Shown: positions 33,812 to 43,673 of the stretch, in pieces | Position numbering within the stretch: the stretch's first letter is position 1 | Layout of the letters: each line of letters starts with the position of its first letter | Assembly: GCF_003855095.1 (NCBI RefSeq) | Contig: NZ_CP033972.1 | Location: 4,154,001-4,218,000, forward strand | Direction: 5' to 3' | DNA from: Gordonia insulae | GTDB lineage: Bacteria > Actinomycetota > Actinomycetes > Mycobacteriales > Mycobacteriaceae | Length of the DNA: 64,000 nt | Made by a program: the position numbers and the translations under genes | Notes under the pieces: generated by a model | The model's input: the letters and a program-made list of their open reading frames with translations, nothing else | Databases searched by the model: none | Told to the model about the DNA's origin: nothing

Positions 33812-35344
33812 ATGCGAGTGCGGGCAGAGACAGCACTGCGTGGGGTGTTCTCCGGATTCGTCGCGGTCGGTGCGGGGGTGGCCGCAGGTGAACTCGTGGC
33901 CCTGCCGATCTCACGTTTCGCATCGCCCTACCAGGCGGTGGCGGCCTTCCTGGTCGACCATTCGCCGGCCTTCGCCCGCGAGTGGGCGATCGAGACCTTC
34001 GGTACCGGCGACAAGCAGGCCCTCATGATCGGCATGTCCGCGATCATCGTGTTGCTGGCCGCACTGGCCGGTCTCGTGCAGGTCTGGCGTCCGCCGCTGG
34101 GACTGGTGGTGGTCGCCGCGTTCGCCGGCCTCGGCGTCCTCGCGGCGGCCACCAGACCGACGATGCAACCCCTCTATGTGGTGCCGCCGATCGTCTCCGG
34201 GGTCGTGGCGGGCGCGGTACTGATCTTGCTGTGTCGGGGGTCGTCGCCGCGGACCGCCGACGACCCGGAGCAGGGCTGGAGTCGTCGACAATTCGTGGTG
34301 GCCGTCGGCGTCATCGCGGCGGCATCCGCCGTATCGGGGCTGGTGGCGCGGCAGGTCTCCCGCGCCGGCGACATCCTCGCCGAGCGCATGGGGCTGCGGC
34401 TGCCGACGCCGACGTCGACGGCCCCGGCGATCCCACCGGGCGCCGACCTCGACGTCGAGGGCGCGACCTCGTTCATGACCGACAACGCGACCTTCTACCG
34501 GATCGACACCGCACTGCAGGTCCCGCAACTGAGTACCGACGACTGGCAGTTGCGCATCCACGGCATGGTCGACAAGGAAGTGACCCTCACGTGGGACGAC
34601 CTCATGGCGATGGGTGCCCGGGAACGCATCGTGACGCTGACCTGTGTGTCCAACGAGGTGGGCGGAGATCTGGCCGGTACCGCGCGATGGCTCGGATTCC
34701 CCATGACGGACATTCTCGACCAGGTCGGGGTCGGCGCCGATGCGGACATGCTCCTGTCGACCAGCGTCGACGGCTGGACCTCGGGATCACCCCTGTCGGC
34801 GATCACCGACGGGCGCGACGCGATGCTCGTCATCGGGATGAACGGTGAACCGCTGCCCCTGGAGCACGGCTATCCGGTGCGTCAGGTGATCCCCGGTCTC
34901 TACGGGTATGTGTCGGCGTGCAAATGGGTGGTCGACTGGGAGATCACCAGGTTCGATCGCGCACAGGCATATTGGACCAAGCGTGGTTGGGGTGTGCGCG
35001 GACCCATCAAGACGGCGTCCCGCATCGATCGCCCGGCTCCGTTGTCGGTGCAGCCGCCCGGAAAGGTGATCGTCGCGGGCACCGCCTGGGCGCAGCATCG
35101 CGGCATCGACCGCGTCGAGGTCCGGGTCGACGACGGGCCCTGGCAGCAAGCCGAACTCGCCCCCGAATACTCGATCGACACATGGCGGCAATGGTTCTGG
35201 GAGTGGGACGCCCCCGCCGGTCAGCACACCCTCTATTGCCGGGCCACCGACAAGGCCGGCCGGACCCAACCCGAGCAGCGGGTGGCACCGATCCCCGACG
35301 GTGCCACCGGATGGCACAGCAGGGTTCTGCGGATCGAGGCGTGA
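33812..35344 (+). CDS. Membrane-anchored sulfite-oxidase-family molybdopterin oxidoreductase
   Basis: A 510-residue protein. The N-terminal 190 residues hold about four or five membrane segments. Residues 215-400 are the oxidoreductase molybdopterin-binding domain with the molybdenum-ligand Cys in TLTCVSNEVGG. The C-terminal 110 residues are the dimerisation domain of sulfite oxidases (VIVAGTAWAQHRGIDRVEVRVDDGPW). The catalytic domain should face outside, near the fasciclin lipoprotein encoded divergently. GAAGGAGG sets ATG 33812. The shared SigK-type promoters suggest the two products act together. Substrate unknown; repair of oxidised surface proteins, as in MsrP, is one possibility. Confidence 0.85.
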   Translation: MRVRAETALRGVFSGFVAVGAGVAAGELVALPISRFASPYQAVAAFLVDHSPAFAREWAIETFGTGDKQALMIGMSAIIVLLAALAGLVQVWRPPLGLVVVAAFAGLGVLAAATRPTMQPLYVVPPIVSGVVAGAVLILLCRGSSPRTADDPEQGWSRRQFVVAVGVIAAASAVSGLVARQVSRAGDILAERMGLRLPTPTSTAPAIPPGADLDVEGATSFMTDNATFYRIDTALQVPQLSTDDWQLRIHGMVDKEVTLTWDDLMAMGARERIVTLTCVSNEVGGDLAGTARWLGFPMTDILDQVGVGADADMLLSTSVDGWTSGSPLSAITDGRDAMLVIGMNGEPLPLEHGYPVRQVIPGLYGYVSACKWVVDWEITRFDRAQAYWTKRGWGVRGPIKTASRIDRPAPLSVQPPGKVIVAGTAWAQHRGIDRVEVRVDDGPWQQAELAPEYSIDTWRQWFWEWDAPAGQHTLYCRATDKAGRTQPEQRVAPIPDGATGWHSRVLRIEA

Positions 35345-35351
35345 CGGTCGA

Positions 35352-36809
35352 TCAGACGGCTGCTGGCGCCCGTCCGAACACCATCGAGTCCTCGACGTCG
35401 TCGAGTCGGTGATCGATGGCGTCGCGGTAGTAGTTGTGCCGGACCCGCCAGTGTCCGTGGGTGCCCGACTTCGGCAGTGCCTCGGGCGAACGTTCGACAT
35501 AGCCGGCCTTGAGATCCCACACCGGTTGCGCCGACATGGACACCTCGCCCAAATGCGGATACGCGTGTGTGTAGCCATGAGAGCGCATGTAGCGCAGCAA
35601 CTTCGCGACAGCACGCGCCGTCATGTCGGCCCGCAGTGTCCAGGATGCATTGGTGTATCCGACCGACCAGGCGAGGTTGGGCACATCCTCGAGCAGATGA
35701 CTCTTGAAGACGAACCGGTCGTGCGGCTTCACCTCGGCGTCGTCGACCCGGATTCGGATGCCGCCGAAGCCGAGGAGCTGCAGCCCCGTCGCGGTGACCA
35801 CGACATCGGCGTCGAGGTGGCGACCCGATTTCAGGGTGATACCGGTCGCGTCGAACCGATCGACGTGATCGGTCACCATCTCCACCTTGCCGGTCGTGAT
35901 GGCCGCGAACAGATCGCCGTCGGGCACCATGCACATGCGCTGATCCCACGGGTCATAGGTCGGGTTGAAGTGCACGTCGACCGGGTAATCCTCCGGGAGT
36001 TCCTTCGCGACGCCCGACGTGAGGAGCTTGCGGCCGATCCTGGGGAAACGGTGCAGCCCGTGCACCATGGCGGCCGTCTGCGCGGCATAGCGTGCCCGGA
36101 TCACCCGGTGAGCGGCCTTGGCGGGCAGGACTTTCCGGATGAGTGGGCTGAGCCGCTGGGTCTGGGACATGGATGCGATGTAGGACGGTGACCGTTGCAG
36201 CATGGTGACGTGGTCCGCCGTGGCTGCCAGCGACGGGATGAGGCTGACCGCGGTCGCGCCGCTACCGATCACCACGATCCGCTTGCCGGAGTGATCGAGA
36301 TCCTCGGGCCAATGTTGCGGGTGCACGACCGTGCCGGTGTAGTCGTCGAGCCCGGCGAACTGCGGAGTGTAGGGCTCGTCGTAGTCGTAATAGCCGGTCG
36401 CGAAGTACACGAATCGGCAGTGATGGGTCTGCTCGCCCTGATCTCCCTCGACCGTGATCGTCCAGGTGTCGGTGCGCGAGTCCCAGTCGGCGGTCTGCAC
36501 GTGCTGCCCGAACCGGATGTGGTCGGTGATGCCGTGTTTGCGTGCGGTCGCGGTGACATACTCCCGGATGTCCGGTCCCTGGGCGAGCGCTTCGGGGCGC
36601 TGCCACGGCTCGAACGGGAAGCTCAGGGTGAAGATGTCGCTGTCCGAACGGATTCCCGGGTAGCGGAAGAGATCCCAGGTTCCCCCGATGCGCTCCCGGC
36701 GCTCGAGGATCAGGTAGCGCAGGGAGGGGTTCTCCTCGCGCAGTCGGTAGGCGGCGTCGATGCCGGACAAACCGGCCCCGATGATGATCACATCGTAGGT
36801 CTCGCTCAC
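35352..36809 (-). CDS. Flavin-containing Baeyer-Villiger monooxygenase, EthA-like
   Basis: A 485-residue FAD/NADPH monooxygenase close to M. tuberculosis EthA. Motifs are GAGLSGIDAA for FAD, GGTWDLFRYPGIRSDSD, GSGATAVSLIP for NADPH, and the fingerprint YTGTVVHPQHWP, where Tyr replaces the usual Phe. EthA oxidises ketones and thioamides such as ethionamide. The C-terminal WRVRHNYYRD is also EthA-like. No TetR gene of EthR type is adjacent. The 3' end faces the molybdoenzyme with a 7-nt gap. Physiological substrate unknown. Confidence 0.87.
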   Translation of the reverse strand: MSETYDVIIIGAGLSGIDAAYRLREENPSLRYLILERRERIGGTWDLFRYPGIRSDSDIFTLSFPFEPWQRPEALAQGPDIREYVTATARKHGITDHIRFGQHVQTADWDSRTDTWTITVEGDQGEQTHHCRFVYFATGYYDYDEPYTPQFAGLDDYTGTVVHPQHWPEDLDHSGKRIVVIGSGATAVSLIPSLAATADHVTMLQRSPSYIASMSQTQRLSPLIRKVLPAKAAHRVIRARYAAQTAAMVHGLHRFPRIGRKLLTSGVAKELPEDYPVDVHFNPTYDPWDQRMCMVPDGDLFAAITTGKVEMVTDHVDRFDATGITLKSGRHLDADVVVTATGLQLLGFGGIRIRVDDAEVKPHDRFVFKSHLLEDVPNLAWSVGYTNASWTLRADMTARAVAKLLRYMRSHGYTHAYPHLGEVSMSAQPVWDLKAGYVERSPEALPKSGTHGHWRVRHNYYRDAIDHRLDDVEDSMVFGRAPAAV

Positions 36810-36863
36810 CTGGGAACCTCCTCGTCGAGTTCCGTCCAGCTGGTGCTGGGGAAGGGCGCCGTG

Positions 36864-38273
36864 TCAATCACGTACGTAGGCAAGTACGTTCGTGACCGCC
36901 TGCTGCGCGCTGCCGGCCGCGGCCTCCATCGTCGACGGAAGCCCGGTGTCGGTCCAGTCGCCGGCCAGGAACAGGCCGTCGACCGGGGTCCGTGTTGGCA
37001 ACCGTAGTTCCTCGAAGCCCGGTTGGGCGGAGAATGTGGCTTGTGGCTGGTGGATGACATGGGTGCGCAGTACGTCGGCATCGGCGAACGCGGGATAGTG
37101 CCTGCGCAACGAGTCCAGTGCCGCGTCGATGAACTCGTCGCGACGGGCGTGCACCACGTCCCAGGCCGCACTCACCGCCAGGGCGTAGCAGTGATCGTCA
37201 CGACCCTGCATCCGACCGGTGTCGAAGACCCATTCGATGGTGCAGTCACGCAGGTTCTCGGCCAGGCGGACGTTGCCCAGGGGGCGGTCCAGCCATACGT
37301 AGACCGACGAGATGGGGGCCGCCTCGATCTTGCGGGTCGGAGAGAAATGGTCGTACGAGCCCAACACCCCGCGGTCGAGCAGCGTGGTGAGCGACCACGG
37401 GGGCAGGGCCAGCACCACCGCCGACGCCGGCCGGAACGTGCCGTCGGCGAGGTGCACCCCGGTCGCCCGCCCGTCGACGATCTCCACATCGGTCACCGCA
37501 TTACCGATCACGACGGTGTGGTCGCGGTCCAACAGGTACTCAACGGCCGGTGAGACGAACAGGTCGTCGAGCGGCACCCGAGGCCAGACCGCATCCATGC
37601 TGCGCGGGTTGCCGGCCACGGCACGCCGCAGGCCGACGTGCAGTGTCTGGACGAAGGTGTACGCCGACACCCGGTCGGGCTTCTCGTTGAGCAGGCCGAT
37701 CACCAGTTGATCGAGGTGGATCCGGCGCAGTGATCGCGGCACGCGGATCCGGGTGAACCAGGCATCGACGGTGAGGTCGTCGAGGGTGATGTCCGGGAAG
37801 ACGGCCGCCCGAGCGACCCGCAGCATGGCGATCGCCGCGGCCGGGCGGTCCCGCAGCGGGATCGGCAACCGGGCCATCCACAGGGCGCCGAGCGAGCGGC
37901 GGATGCGTAACGGCAACCACGACGGCCCGCCGTCGAAATCCAGCAGACGATCCGGGCCGGTGCGGATGGCGAACGGCGGCACGTCCCACAGCAGTTTCTC
38001 GCGGCTGCCGATGGTGTCGACATAGGCCAGGAGTGCGTCATAGAAGCCGGCGAACAGATGTGGCCCGTTGTCCACGAGTTCGTCGACGCCGGGCACCTCG
38101 AAGGACATCGTGCGCCCGCCCAGGCGCCCGCGCTTCTCGACGACGGTGACGGGTACGCCGTCACGCGCGAGCCAGACGGCGGTGGCGAGTCCGGCGAGCC
38201 CTCCACCGGCGACGATGACCGGATCACCGGCATCCGGATCGTCCTGGCTGGTGAACTGCTGCGTAGCTGTCAT
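36864..38273 (-). CDS. Hydroxysqualene dehydroxylase / phytoene-desaturase-like FAD oxidoreductase (HpnE-like)
   Basis: A 469-residue FAD-dependent amine oxidase-fold protein with dinucleotide motif GGGLAGLATAVWLA, GRLGGRTMSF and the C-terminal FAD motif GLFLAGDWTDTGLPSTMEAAAGSAQQA. It resembles HpnE, which removes a hydroxyl during squalene synthesis, and carotenoid desaturases. No squalene or phytoene synthase gene is near, so the isoprenoid role is uncertain. It is divergent from a TetR gene, with a near-perfect operator between them, so that regulator probably controls it. Confidence 0.75.
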   Translation of the reverse strand: MTATQQFTSQDDPDAGDPVIVAGGGLAGLATAVWLARDGVPVTVVEKRGRLGGRTMSFEVPGVDELVDNGPHLFAGFYDALLAYVDTIGSREKLLWDVPPFAIRTGPDRLLDFDGGPSWLPLRIRRSLGALWMARLPIPLRDRPAAAIAMLRVARAAVFPDITLDDLTVDAWFTRIRVPRSLRRIHLDQLVIGLLNEKPDRVSAYTFVQTLHVGLRRAVAGNPRSMDAVWPRVPLDDLFVSPAVEYLLDRDHTVVIGNAVTDVEIVDGRATGVHLADGTFRPASAVVLALPPWSLTTLLDRGVLGSYDHFSPTRKIEAAPISSVYVWLDRPLGNVRLAENLRDCTIEWVFDTGRMQGRDDHCYALAVSAAWDVVHARRDEFIDAALDSLRRHYPAFADADVLRTHVIHQPQATFSAQPGFEELRLPTRTPVDGLFLAGDWTDTGLPSTMEAAAGSAQQAVTNVLAYVRD

Positions 38274-38327
38274 GCGGCCCCGACCCCTGCAGGAAAGCGT
38301 TGTGGACTGCCACCGTCGCCGACAAAG

Positions 38328-38345
38328 TGCGACATCGATGTTGCA
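38328..38345. promoter_or_regulatory. Palindromic operator between the HpnE-like and TetR genes
   Basis: TGCGACATCGATGTTGCA is an 18-bp palindrome with one mismatched pair. It lies in the 86-bp divergent region and overlaps the probable promoter of the TetR gene, whose -10-like TACGCT lies at 38348-38353. This is the classic place for a TetR autoregulatory operator. Confidence 0.6.
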
Positions 38346-38359
38346 TGTACGCTAAGCCG

Positions 38360-38929
38360 GTGACTGCGGACGCGCAAGTACGTGCAGACGTCGAACGCAA
38401 CCGCGCGGCAATCATCGAGGGTGCGATCACCCTGCTCGGCCAGTCGCCCAGTTCCTCGATGCAGCAGATAGCCGAGGCGGTCGGGGTGAACCGCGCGACG
38501 CTGTATCGCCACTTCACCAACCGGGAACAGCTGCTGACGGCCCTGCACCATGCTGTCCTGGCCGACACCGCCGCGCTGTCGGAGCAGTTGCCGACCGAAG
38601 GTCCGGTGGTGCCCGCGTTGCGCGGCTACCTCGACGATGCGATCACCATCGGTGAGCGTTACCGGTTCATCCTGATGTATCGGCGCACGGACCCCGGGAT
38701 GTTCGAGATGGAGGCGGCCGCGACCCTGCCGGTCGTCCGGACCATCCGGCGCGGTCAGAGCCAGGGTGAGATCGACGTGCGGTTGGACCCCGTGTTCGCC
38801 GCCGGCCAGATGGCGATGCTGGTCGTCGGTGCGGTCGGCCTGGTCGAGCGTGACGCGATGACCCTCGACGCCGCGCGGTCGCAGGCGCAGATCGCCTTCG
38901 GCAACGCGGTGGTGCCCGCGCGTCGATGA
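38360..38929 (+). CDS. TetR-family transcriptional regulator
   Basis: A 189-residue TetR protein. The helix-turn-helix (SSMQQIAEAVGVNRATLYRHFTNREQLL) lies at about 35-65, followed by an all-helical ligand domain. GTG 38360 is chosen because TACGCT at 38348-38353 would give a leaderless message starting there; ATG 38345 is the alternative. It is divergent from the HpnE-like gene and probably represses it and itself through the palindrome at 38328-38345. Ligand unknown. Confidence 0.85.
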   Translation: MTADAQVRADVERNRAAIIEGAITLLGQSPSSSMQQIAEAVGVNRATLYRHFTNREQLLTALHHAVLADTAALSEQLPTEGPVVPALRGYLDDAITIGERYRFILMYRRTDPGMFEMEAAATLPVVRTIRRGQSQGEIDVRLDPVFAAGQMAMLVVGAVGLVERDAMTLDAARSQAQIAFGNAVVPARR

Positions 38930-39013
38930 CGACCAGACGGGCCTCGCGACCCGGCGGCAATCGTGCAACACTTGTTGCCAGATGTGAACGGGGTCACTCA
39001 ACACGGGAGCGCC

Positions 39014-41269
39014 ATGCGCGAGGACAAGGTCACCTACTGCCGGATCTGTGAGCCACTGTGCGGGATGATCGCGACTGTCGAGGACGATCGCCTGATCGCC
39101 CTGCGGCCGGACAAGGATCACCCGCTGTCGAAGGGGTTCGCCTGTCCGAAGGGCGTCGCGTTCACCGAGATCGTCAACGATCCGGATCGTGTGCTGTACC
39201 CGCTGCGCAGAAGCCGCGACGGAGAGTTCGAGCAGGTGTCGTGGGATACCGCGATGACGGAGATCGGCACGAAGCTGCGGGATGTCCAACGCCGCCATGG
39301 GAACTCGGGTATCGGGTGGTATCTCGGCAACCCGGCGACCTTCTCGACCGGCCACACCCTCTGGTCCGGTGCATTCATGAGCCTGCTCGGTACCCCGCAC
39401 TCGTATTCGGCCGGGTCGCAGGACGTGAACAACAGATTCGTCGCCAGTCACTTCCTGTACGGCAATCCCACCGCGGTGCCCATCCCCGACATCAACCGCG
39501 TCGAGCTCCTGGTCATCGTCGGCGCCAATCCGGTTGTCTCCCATGGCAGTGTGATGAGCTCGCCGCGCATCCGCGAGGGGTTGAACGCGATCACCGATCG
39601 GGGTGGTCGCGTCGTCGTGGTGGACCCGCGACGCACCGAGACCGCGCGCGAGTTCGAATGGCTGCCCATCGTCCCGGACACCGATGCCCTGCTCCTGCTG
39701 GCGTTGCTGCATGTGATGTTCGATGAGGGTCTGGCCGATGCGGAACGCCTGGCGCGGCAGGCATCGGGCATGGACACCCTGCGGGGAGTCGTCGCGGAGT
39801 TCTCGCCCGAGGTGGTCGCGCGTCGCACCGATGTGGCGCCCGAGGTCATCCGGGAACTGGCGCGCGCGCTGGCCGGCACCGAGCGGGCGGCGGTCTACGG
39901 CCGGGTCGGCACGTCGCTGGGGCGGACCGGAACCCTCACCACCGCGCTCCTCGACATCGTCAATCTCGTGGCGGGCAACCTCGACGTCGTCGGCGGATCG
40001 ATGTTCGGCGACCTCGGCGTCCCCGGGCAGAGGCTGGGAATGACCGCACTGCAGCATGTCTCGACGTTCACCTGGGCCGGCCGGCGGAGTCGGGTGGGCA
40101 ATCTTCCGCAGGTGCTGGGTACGGCACCGGCGTCGGTGATGGCCAAGGAGATGCTCACGCCCGGGCCAGGGCAATTGCGCGCGTTGTTCGTGAGTGCGGG
40201 CAACCCCGTGTTGTCGGTACCCAACGGTGACGAACTGAGTGCTGCGCTCGACGGCCTCGATCTGCTGGTGTCACTCGACATCTATCGCAACGAGACCAAT
40301 GCGCACGCCCACTACATCCTCCCCGCGACCACGATGTACGAACGTGGCGACTTCCTCCTCCCGTTCCAGATGCTGTTCACCACACCGTTCAAGCAGGCCA
40401 CCGATCCGGTCATCACGCCTCGTGGCGAGGCGCGTGAGGAGTGGACGGTCATCAACGAACTGGTCGGTGTGCTCGCACGTCGTGCGCCGATGCTCGCCGC
40501 GCTGCATGCGATCAACACCGTGTCGTCGGTGCTCGGCCGGGTGCCGAGCCCGCGGATGTTGTCCGACCTCGTGGTGCGGATCGGCCAGGGTGGCAACCAC
40601 TTCGGCTTCAGTCGAGGTGGCCTCACCTACCGGAAACTGGTCGAGGAGAAGCCACACGGAGTCGTCGTCGCCGACCACCTGACCCCGGGAGCGCTGCGGA
40701 AGGTGGTGACGCACCGGGGCCGGAAGGTCCGCGTCGACGACCCTGATCTGCTGGCCGAGATCGATCGGCTGCCCACCGACGATGATCCCCCGCTTCCCCT
40801 ACGCCTCATCGGCATGCGGGAGATCCGCTCGGAGAACAGCTGGCAGCACAACGCGCCGATGTTGCTCCGCGGCGGTCGTCGGCACACGGCGCGGATGCAT
40901 TCCGACGATGCCCGGGCGCGCGGGATCGGCGAAGGGGATCTGGTGGAGGTGCGCTCGATGCACGGCCGGATTCGGTTGGCGGTCAGTGTCATCGACGACA
41001 TCAAGCCCGGCGTCGTGGCGATCCCGCACGGTTGGGGGCACAACGGCTCCGGCGGCTGGACGCGCGCGAACGCCGCCGCGGCCAACGATCTGGGCACCGG
41101 CGGCGCCAACGTGAACGCGCTGATCTCGTCGAATCCTGACGATCTGGAGCGACTGGCGGGTATGGCGAACATGACCGGGGTGCCCATCGAGGTGTCGCCG
41201 CTCGAGTCCGCCGCGCCGGACATTCCGGTGCGCGATGCGTCGACGAGTGCGAACGCCTCGATGAGCTGA
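39014..41269 (+). CDS. Molybdopterin oxidoreductase with [4Fe-4S] cluster (formate dehydrogenase / nitrate reductase-like)
   Basis: A 751-residue member of the DMSO-reductase family. The N-terminal cluster motif is C-x2-C-x3-C (CRICEPLCG) with the fourth Cys in KGFACPKG. Three molybdopterin domains follow (GNPATFSTG, VIVGANPVVSHGS, VVDPRRTETA), then the C-terminal molydopterin dinucleotide domain (NSWQHNAPML; IPHGWGHNGSGGW). No signal peptide, so cytoplasmic. ATG 39014 has GGGAG just upstream. No partner subunit is adjacent, so it may act alone or with a general electron carrier. Substrate not assignable. Confidence 0.85.
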   Translation: MREDKVTYCRICEPLCGMIATVEDDRLIALRPDKDHPLSKGFACPKGVAFTEIVNDPDRVLYPLRRSRDGEFEQVSWDTAMTEIGTKLRDVQRRHGNSGIGWYLGNPATFSTGHTLWSGAFMSLLGTPHSYSAGSQDVNNRFVASHFLYGNPTAVPIPDINRVELLVIVGANPVVSHGSVMSSPRIREGLNAITDRGGRVVVVDPRRTETAREFEWLPIVPDTDALLLLALLHVMFDEGLADAERLARQASGMDTLRGVVAEFSPEVVARRTDVAPEVIRELARALAGTERAAVYGRVGTSLGRTGTLTTALLDIVNLVAGNLDVVGGSMFGDLGVPGQRLGMTALQHVSTFTWAGRRSRVGNLPQVLGTAPASVMAKEMLTPGPGQLRALFVSAGNPVLSVPNGDELSAALDGLDLLVSLDIYRNETNAHAHYILPATTMYERGDFLLPFQMLFTTPFKQATDPVITPRGEAREEWTVINELVGVLARRAPMLAALHAINTVSSVLGRVPSPRMLSDLVVRIGQGGNHFGFSRGGLTYRKLVEEKPHGVVVADHLTPGALRKVVTHRGRKVRVDDPDLLAEIDRLPTDDDPPLPLRLIGMREIRSENSWQHNAPMLLRGGRRHTARMHSDDARARGIGEGDLVEVRSMHGRIRLAVSVIDDIKPGVVAIPHGWGHNGSGGWTRANAAAANDLGTGGANVNALISSNPDDLERLAGMANMTGVPIEVSPLESAAPDIPVRDASTSANASMS

Positions 41270-41274
41270 CCGGA

Positions 41275-41835
41275 TCAGCTCCAGTCGATCTCCGGGCCGT
41301 CGTAGAGCGCGGCCATCGTCGTCTGGCCGTCGAGCGCCTCGCGGATGATGTCGGCGTGGCCGGCATGGTGGGCGGTCTCACGAAGCTTGTGCAGCATCAT
41401 CTTCCGGATCGTCCACCACTCCCGCTCCGGCTGCCACGGCGCGGTCATCTGCGGGATGAGCTCATCGAGACTGTCGACGTTCGCGACGTACTCGTCGAGG
41501 GCGGCCGCGGTCTGGTCATATTCGGTGATCCAGTCGGCGAGCGTCTCGTCGTCGCGGAGGTTGTAGGCGTCCGCGACACCGCTGATGTCGAACTCGGCGT
41601 TCTCGTCCCGCTCGACCAGTTCCTCGAGCGTGGCCTTCTCGCCCTGGGCGAGGTGCTTCACCAGACCGCCCAGGGTCAGCTCGCTGACCGTGGTGCGTTG
41701 CCGGGCCTGCTCCTCGGTGATGCCCTTGAGGGTGACCCGGAACATCGCCCGCTGATCGGCGAGAAGCGTCAGCAGATCCTCCTTCTCGCCGCTGACGGTG
41801 AACGGTAGTGCGACGGGAGTGTAGGTGCCGGCCAT
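41275..41835 (-). CDS. DinB-like / DUF664 family protein
   Basis: A 186-residue four-helix-bundle protein of the DinB superfamily. The metal-binding histidines appear as VKHLAQGEKA and TAHHAGHADIIRE, the latter the typical HxxxH. The start at 41835 has GAGAGGG upstream on the minus strand. Relatives include mycothiol- or bacillithiol-dependent transferases, but many have no known activity. It is convergent with the molybdopterin oxidoreductase (5-nt gap) and is not in an operon with the acyl-CoA synthetase upstream. Confidence 0.82.
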   Translation of the reverse strand: MAGTYTPVALPFTVSGEKEDLLTLLADQRAMFRVTLKGITEEQARQRTTVSELTLGGLVKHLAQGEKATLEELVERDENAEFDISGVADAYNLRDDETLADWITEYDQTAAALDEYVANVDSLDELIPQMTAPWQPEREWWTIRKMMLHKLRETAHHAGHADIIREALDGQTTMAALYDGPEIDWS

Positions 41836-41959
41836 GATGGTTCCCTCTCGTTGTCCTTGATGATCTGGACACAACGCTATTCGGGATTGCGGACAGTTCC
41901 GGTCCGCATTGAATCCGGTGGAGAGAATGCCGGTGAACGATCTTCGCCGAGCGGGCGCC

Positions 41960-43534
41960 TCACTCTTGCTTGCGGAGGATGAATCGCTGGATCTTGCCGC
42001 TCGGGGTCTTGGGCAACGAGTCGACGAAATGCACGGTGCGTGGATAGGCGTGGGCGGCGAAACCCGTCTTCACCAGTTGCTGGAGCTCGCGTTCGAGTTC
42101 GTCGCTGCCGACCACGCCGTCGGCGAGCACCACGAACGCCTCGAGTACCTCACCCCGCAGTTCGTCGGGGCGTCCGACGACCGCGACATCGACCACGGAT
42201 GCGTGGGTGATCAGGACGCTCTCCACGTCGAACGGCCCGATGCGGTAGCCGGCCATGATGATCACGTCGTCGTCGCGGGCCGAGAAGAAGTAGCGGCCGT
42301 CCTCGTCGACGCGACCGGTGTCACCGGTCAGGTACCACTTCTTGTCATCGGTGAACCGGGCAGCGGTCTTGTCCGGGGCGTCGAGGTAACCGGTGAACCA
42401 CATCAGCGGACTCTGCTCGACGTCGATGGCGATCTGACCGTCGACGATGCCGGCGGCGAATCCGGGCATCGGCTTGCCCATCGATCCCGGGACGAGCGGC
42501 TCGGCGACGTCGGGATGCCAGTGGTTGTTGATGAACATGCCGTGCTCGGTCTGACCGTAGTGATCCCGGACCTCGGTCTGCAGCGCGGACAGTGCCCAAT
42601 CGATGACGTCGGGGGTCAGCGGCTCGCCCGCCGACGACGCCCGCCGCAGCGAGAAGCCGGTGAACGACGGGTCCTTGGAGAGTGTCCGGTAGACCGTCGG
42701 AGCCGCGGCGAAGTTGGTGACGCCGAGTTCCCGGATGATGCGGGCGGTCAGCTCGGCGGAGAAGCCGGCGTGCAGCAACAGGTTTCGACGCCCGAGCGCC
42801 AGCGGACCGAGGATGCCGTAGTAGAGGCCGTAGGCCCAGCCGGGGTCGGCGGCATTCCAGAAGACGTCGTCGGCGGAGACGTCGAGCCCGTAGTGCATGT
42901 AGCAACAGAACGACGCGAGGCCACGAACCGGGACAGGGACGCCTTTCGGTGCACCGGTCGTGCCACTGGTGAACAACAGGATGAGCGAGCCGTCGCCGCC
43001 CACCGAGACGGATTCGGCGACCGGATCGTTGCCGGTGACGAGCGCATCGAACTGATCGCCCGCGACGATGGTGGTGATCCCCCCGATGCCGTCGAGCTTG
43101 TCGGCCTGGCTGGGTTCGGTGATCACCACACGCGCGGCGCCAGCGGTCAGTCGCATCTCGATCGCCGGAGGCGCGAACGCGGTGAACAACGGGATGTACA
43201 CCGCACCGAGGCGCGCGATGGCGAGCAGCGAGACCACGAGCTCGGAACGCTTGCCCATCAGGACTCCGACGGTGTCGCCCCGCCCGACACCGAGGTCGGC
43301 GAGAGCCGTGGCGAATCGCTTGGAGGCGTCTGCCAGGGCACCGTAGGTGAGATCGACGGTCGTCAGGCGATCACCGTCGATATCGATGGTGGTGAAGGCG
43401 ACCGCCGACGGGTCGTGACGGTCGACGAGAAGCTCGGCGGCGTTCGCATCGGTGTCGCCGAAGGTGGTGAGCCAGGCGTCGAGCGTGTCCGCGACGGAGG
43501 CGTGGTCGGCGGGGACGGGGGCGGTCTGCGTCAT
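41960..43534 (-). CDS. AMP-forming acyl-CoA synthetase (acetate/propionate-CoA ligase-like)
   Basis: A 524-residue adenylate-forming enzyme that activates a carboxylic acid with ATP and CoA. Motifs are the P-loop LLFTSGTTGAPKGV, DHYGQTEHGM, TGDTGRVDEDGRYFFSARDDDVI and the C-terminal catalytic Lys in PKTPSGKIQR. It resembles short-chain acetyl-CoA synthetases. It is divergent from a LuxR-type regulator that likely controls it. Acetate from the ketone-degrading module near 47 kb would be a suitable substrate, but that is only inference. Confidence 0.87.
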   Translation of the reverse strand: MTQTAPVPADHASVADTLDAWLTTFGDTDANAAELLVDRHDPSAVAFTTIDIDGDRLTTVDLTYGALADASKRFATALADLGVGRGDTVGVLMGKRSELVVSLLAIARLGAVYIPLFTAFAPPAIEMRLTAGAARVVITEPSQADKLDGIGGITTIVAGDQFDALVTGNDPVAESVSVGGDGSLILLFTSGTTGAPKGVPVPVRGLASFCCYMHYGLDVSADDVFWNAADPGWAYGLYYGILGPLALGRRNLLLHAGFSAELTARIIRELGVTNFAAAPTVYRTLSKDPSFTGFSLRRASSAGEPLTPDVIDWALSALQTEVRDHYGQTEHGMFINNHWHPDVAEPLVPGSMGKPMPGFAAGIVDGQIAIDVEQSPLMWFTGYLDAPDKTAARFTDDKKWYLTGDTGRVDEDGRYFFSARDDDVIIMAGYRIGPFDVESVLITHASVVDVAVVGRPDELRGEVLEAFVVLADGVVGSDELERELQQLVKTGFAAHAYPRTVHFVDSLPKTPSGKIQRFILRKQE

Positions 43535-43673
43535 CGTGAACCTCTGGGGATGCCGGGGAATGATTCGATCGGGCCAGGTCGAAACCGGTCCGGGTAAGCT
43601 GAGTCACATTCTGCGCGCCTGGCGGCGCCGGGAACACCCCCCGAAGAGGGGTCGGAAACTGGGCGGAGGTGAC

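Noticed and set aside
38270..40174. A 634-codon open frame antisense to tetR and the molybdopterin oxidoreductase
   Set aside because: It crosses two well-supported genes and shows the His/Arg-rich make-up of a GC-skew shadow.
41909..43597. A 562-codon open frame antisense to the acyl-CoA synthetase
   Set aside because: The synthetase has all its motifs; the antisense translation has none.
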